A stretch of DNA of 46,396 nt from Candidatus Omnitrophota bacterium (lineage in GTDB: Bacteria > Omnitrophota > Gorgyraeia > Gygaellales > Profunditerraquicolaceae). Positions 45,538 to 46,396 of this stretch are shown piece by piece. A program made the translations under genes and the position numbers. The stretch covers positions 1 to 46,396 of the forward strand of contig JADHYK010000003.1 in the NCBI GenBank assembly GCA_016782485.1, in the 5' to 3' direction. The notes below the pieces were generated by a model. That model ran no database searches and was not told where the DNA came from. It saw only the letters and a program-made list of their open reading frames with translations. Within the stretch, counting starts at the first letter, position 1. Each line of letters begins with the position of its first letter.

Positions 45538-45645
45538 ATATCCCTCGCATAAGCGCTTGTAGATTTCTGGCGAAATCTACTGCGCACGCTTCGGGATAAA
45601 TTCGCACATTGATCCGCCGTAGGCGGATTAAGCGCTCATTTAAAG
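45538..45645. repeat. Two-hairpin leader/repeat upstream of the pilin gene
   Basis: TATCCC...GCGCttGTAGATTTCtggcGAAATCTACtGCGC...GGGATA, then ttcgcacattgaTCCGCCgtaGGCGGAttaagcgctcatt. Confidence 0.8.
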
Positions 45646-45654
45646 GAGGAGAAA

Positions 45655-46029
45655 ATGAGAAAGGGTTTCACGTTGTTGGAGTTGTTAATTGTAATAATCA
45701 TCATAGGCTTGCTGGCATCAATAGGTATAGTGCAGTATGGAAGGGCTGTGGCAAATGCCAAGAATGCAGAGGCAAAAATGACTTTGGGGGAGATGAGGAA
45801 GGCAGCCATGGGGTATTATAGTCTAAATGCAAGTTATCCTACAGTCCTTCCCATCAGCGTTGATTTAGACAACGATGGCACTGCTGATATAGTCTTTACC
45901 GCGCCCACCGGAGGGAGCTTCACTTATAGCACTACAGCCACCTATGGACAAGCTGCAAAGGTAGGTACTCCTGCTGGTGTAAGCAACTGGAGGATAACTT
46001 ATTCTTCCGGAGCGGTCTACTCTTATTAA
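45655..46029 (+). CDS. Type IV pilin / pseudopilin
   Basis: 'MRKGFTLLELLIVIIIIGLLASIGIVQYG' prepilin signal; SD aaggagg. Confidence 0.93.
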   Translation: MRKGFTLLELLIVIIIIGLLASIGIVQYGRAVANAKNAEAKMTLGEMRKAAMGYYSLNASYPTVLPISVDLDNDGTADIVFTAPTGGSFTYSTTATYGQAAKVGTPAGVSNWRITYSSGAVYSY

Positions 46030-46040
46030 CTGATTAAGTA

Positions 46041-46396
46041 GTGATAAATAACGGAATGCAGAGAGCTTTTACGCTTGTAGAATTATTGATAGTAGTGATT
46101 ATAATCGGTATCCTTGCTTCTATAGGCATTGTGCAGTACGGGACTGTTATAGAAAAATCCCGTAGTGCCGAAGCCTATTCGGTATTGGCTAATATTGTGG
46201 CTGCTGAGAAGGCGTATTTTGTGGAGAACGATGTTTATACCGCTACTTTTAGTAACTTGCATAGTTTTACCGCCGCGCCCCAGAGCGACAACTTCACTTA
46301 TAGTATTCCTTCGACTGACAGTAGCGCAGGATATGCCCAGGCAGCTAAGAAGGCAGGGACAGCCAGCTATGGAATGTGTTTAGCCAGCGGTAAAAG
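46041..46396 (+). CDS. Second type IV pilin, truncated by window end
   Basis: (V)INNGMQRAFTLVELLIVVIIIGILASIGIVQYGTVIEKSRSAEAYSVLANI; ATG alternative at 46056. Confidence 0.88.
   Translation, partial: MINNGMQRAFTLVELLIVVIIIGILASIGIVQYGTVIEKSRSAEAYSVLANIVAAEKAYFVENDVYTATFSNLHSFTAAPQSDNFTYSIPSTDSSAGYAQAAKKAGTASYGMCLASGK

Noticed and set aside
45541-45598. tRNA or known riboswitch in the pilin leader
   Set aside because: Stem-loop pattern is not a cloverleaf and I recognise no aptamer consensus.
45609-45821. 70-aa plus ORF overlapping pilin
   Set aside because: Out-of-frame overlap with a confident pilin CDS and the repeat leader.
46165-46383. 72-aa plus ORF at the window end
   Set aside because: Out of frame with the second pilin, whose FTLVELLIVV signature frame is clearly the real one.

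Overview
The window is a dense, almost entirely plus-strand segment of about 46.4 kb. The gene content and intergenic repeats resemble Candidatus Omnitrophota-type or other candidate-phylum genomes, but that taxonomic guess is inference only. Main blocks: (i) envelope and miscellaneous genes (PG-binding fragment, class A beta-lactamase-like protein, YggT, coiled-coil protein, acidic repeat lipoprotein, DUF3047, stand-alone HAMP protein, YbgC-like thioesterase, nitroreductase, hppA pyrophosphatase); (ii) a three-gene unit of ECF-like sigma factor, soluble ZAS/zf-HC2 protein, and membrane-anchored CHAT protease with TPRs; (iii) rplM-rpsI; (iv) a long amino-acid biosynthesis run argC-J-B-D-F-G-H, nucleotidyltransferase plus a 57-aa ORF, lysA-dapF-dapA-dapB-dapL, folK-panC-nadX; (v) a small internally duplicated basic protein and uvrA; (vi) TPR protein, ExbB/ExbD, TonB-like protein, Zn-ribbon, winged helix; (vii) a type IV pilus/T2SS-like operon (PilM-PilN fusion, PilO, PilP, PilQ, PilB, PilC, two pilins). 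The two most notable signals are the sigma/ZAS/CHAT unit, which suggests protease-gated transcription with the membrane topology reversed from classical anti-sigma proteolysis, and an unusual density of small repeats. These repeats include several heptamer-period loci, a modular hairpin family in 5' UTRs and intergenic gaps, and elements apparently inserted in frame in essential genes (lysA, dapF, uvrA) or supplying a signal peptide (TPR protein). No CRISPR array, tRNA or rRNA was recognised.
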